Shown one piece after another: positions 38,591 through 38,695 of a stretch of DNA of 38,695 bases. Both the position numbers and the translations under genes were made by a program. Every line of letters begins with the position of its first letter. Position 1 is the first letter of the stretch. Source of the stretch: Puniceicoccaceae bacterium (GTDB lineage Bacteria; Verrucomicrobiota; Verrucomicrobiia; Opitutales; Coraliomargaritaceae); NCBI GenBank assembly GCA_017854655.1, contig JAFMHF010000008.1:1-38695 (forward strand), in the 5' to 3' direction. The notes under the pieces are model-generated. The model did not search any database and was not told the origin of the DNA. It was given only the letters and a program-made list of their open reading frames with translations.

Positions 38591-38695
38591 TTACTTGGCT
38601 GCGATTTCCGCGAGCCAATCGAAGTGTTTGTCGTTGTGGAAGACCTGACAGCCGTGGTGTTGGGCGGTTGCGTAGATGAGGATGTCGGTGTTGGG
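38591..38695 (-). CDS. PIN-domain protein, C-terminal end (partial)
   Basis: The frame is open from the window edge to a TAA at 38591-38593 and encodes 34 residues of the 3' end of a gene that begins outside. The readable part, NTDILIYATAQHHGCQVFHN then DKHFDWLAEIAA, matches the end of VapC-like PIN toxins: the acidic TDILIYATA helix and the HNDKHFD metal-site motif. Its start and any partner antitoxin lie beyond the window. It ends 62 bases before the metH start on the same strand, so read-through into metH is possible. Confidence 0.72.
   Translation of the reverse strand, partial: PNTDILIYATAQHHGCQVFHNDKHFDWLAEIAAK

Overview
The window looks like ordinary chromosome of a Gram-negative bacterium of moderately high GC. 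I infer Verrucomicrobiota, probably Opitutae/Puniceicoccales, from three things: the overall gene set, a small flotillin-operon protein with a C-terminal tail of a kind I remember from Planctomycetes/Verrucomicrobia proteins, and many short REP-like hairpins between genes. No search was run, so the taxonomy is a judgement. I see no rRNA, tRNA, CRISPR array, prophage or insertion sequence. Nearly all the space is filled by housekeeping genes; the mobile-type cargo is one complete type II toxin-antitoxin pair and the tail of a second PIN-domain gene.

Layout. 75-2900 (minus): potassium uptake pair trkA-trkH. 3151-4071 (minus): an aldose epimerase. 4405-8028 (plus): a membrane-microdomain operon of a long NfeD/ClpP-class protease, a short NfeD, FloA and a 213-aa protein of unknown function. 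8287-12643 (minus): RodZ-like protein, prmA, purN, dnaJ, grpE; then a class I mannose-6-phosphate isomerase (12901-13848). 13939-16485 (plus): ftsK translocase. 16683-17921 (minus): a Y-family DNA polymerase. 18102-19310 (plus): a nucleoside-type MFS transporter. 19517-22090 (minus): mutS. 22254-24332 (plus): an alpha/beta hydrolase and a polyprenyl diphosphate synthase. 24387-24890 (minus): a DUF5069-like protein. 25017-27858 (plus): a DsbD-type reductase and an exported redoxin. 27855-32828 (minus): glnD, a soluble GAF-GAF histidine kinase and a VanZ-like protein. 33055-33651 (plus): SlyD-like FKBP with a cysteine-pair tail and a clear intrinsic terminator. 33928-34589 (plus): Phd/VapC toxin-antitoxin. 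34656-38528 (minus): cobalamin-dependent metH, with the 3' end of another PIN-domain gene upstream of it at the window edge.

How the genes work together. TrkA gates TrkH. The two NfeD proteins and FloA probably build a flotillin membrane platform. GrpE is the exchange factor and DnaJ the co-chaperone of DnaK, which is not in the window. DsbD brings electrons across the membrane and may feed the redoxin beside it. GlnD senses glutamine and modifies PII, and the kinase directly behind it may belong to the same nitrogen or stress circuit. The most interesting non-coding signals are a perfect 26-bp palindrome covering a consensus -10 box at metH, two phased pairs of GTGGAACA repeats between the epimerase and the NfeD operon, and a set of REP-like inverted repeats in most convergent gaps. 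I found no clearly new multi-gene system; the best candidates for under-described biology are the fourth gene of the flotillin operon, the metH operator and the glnD-linked kinase.
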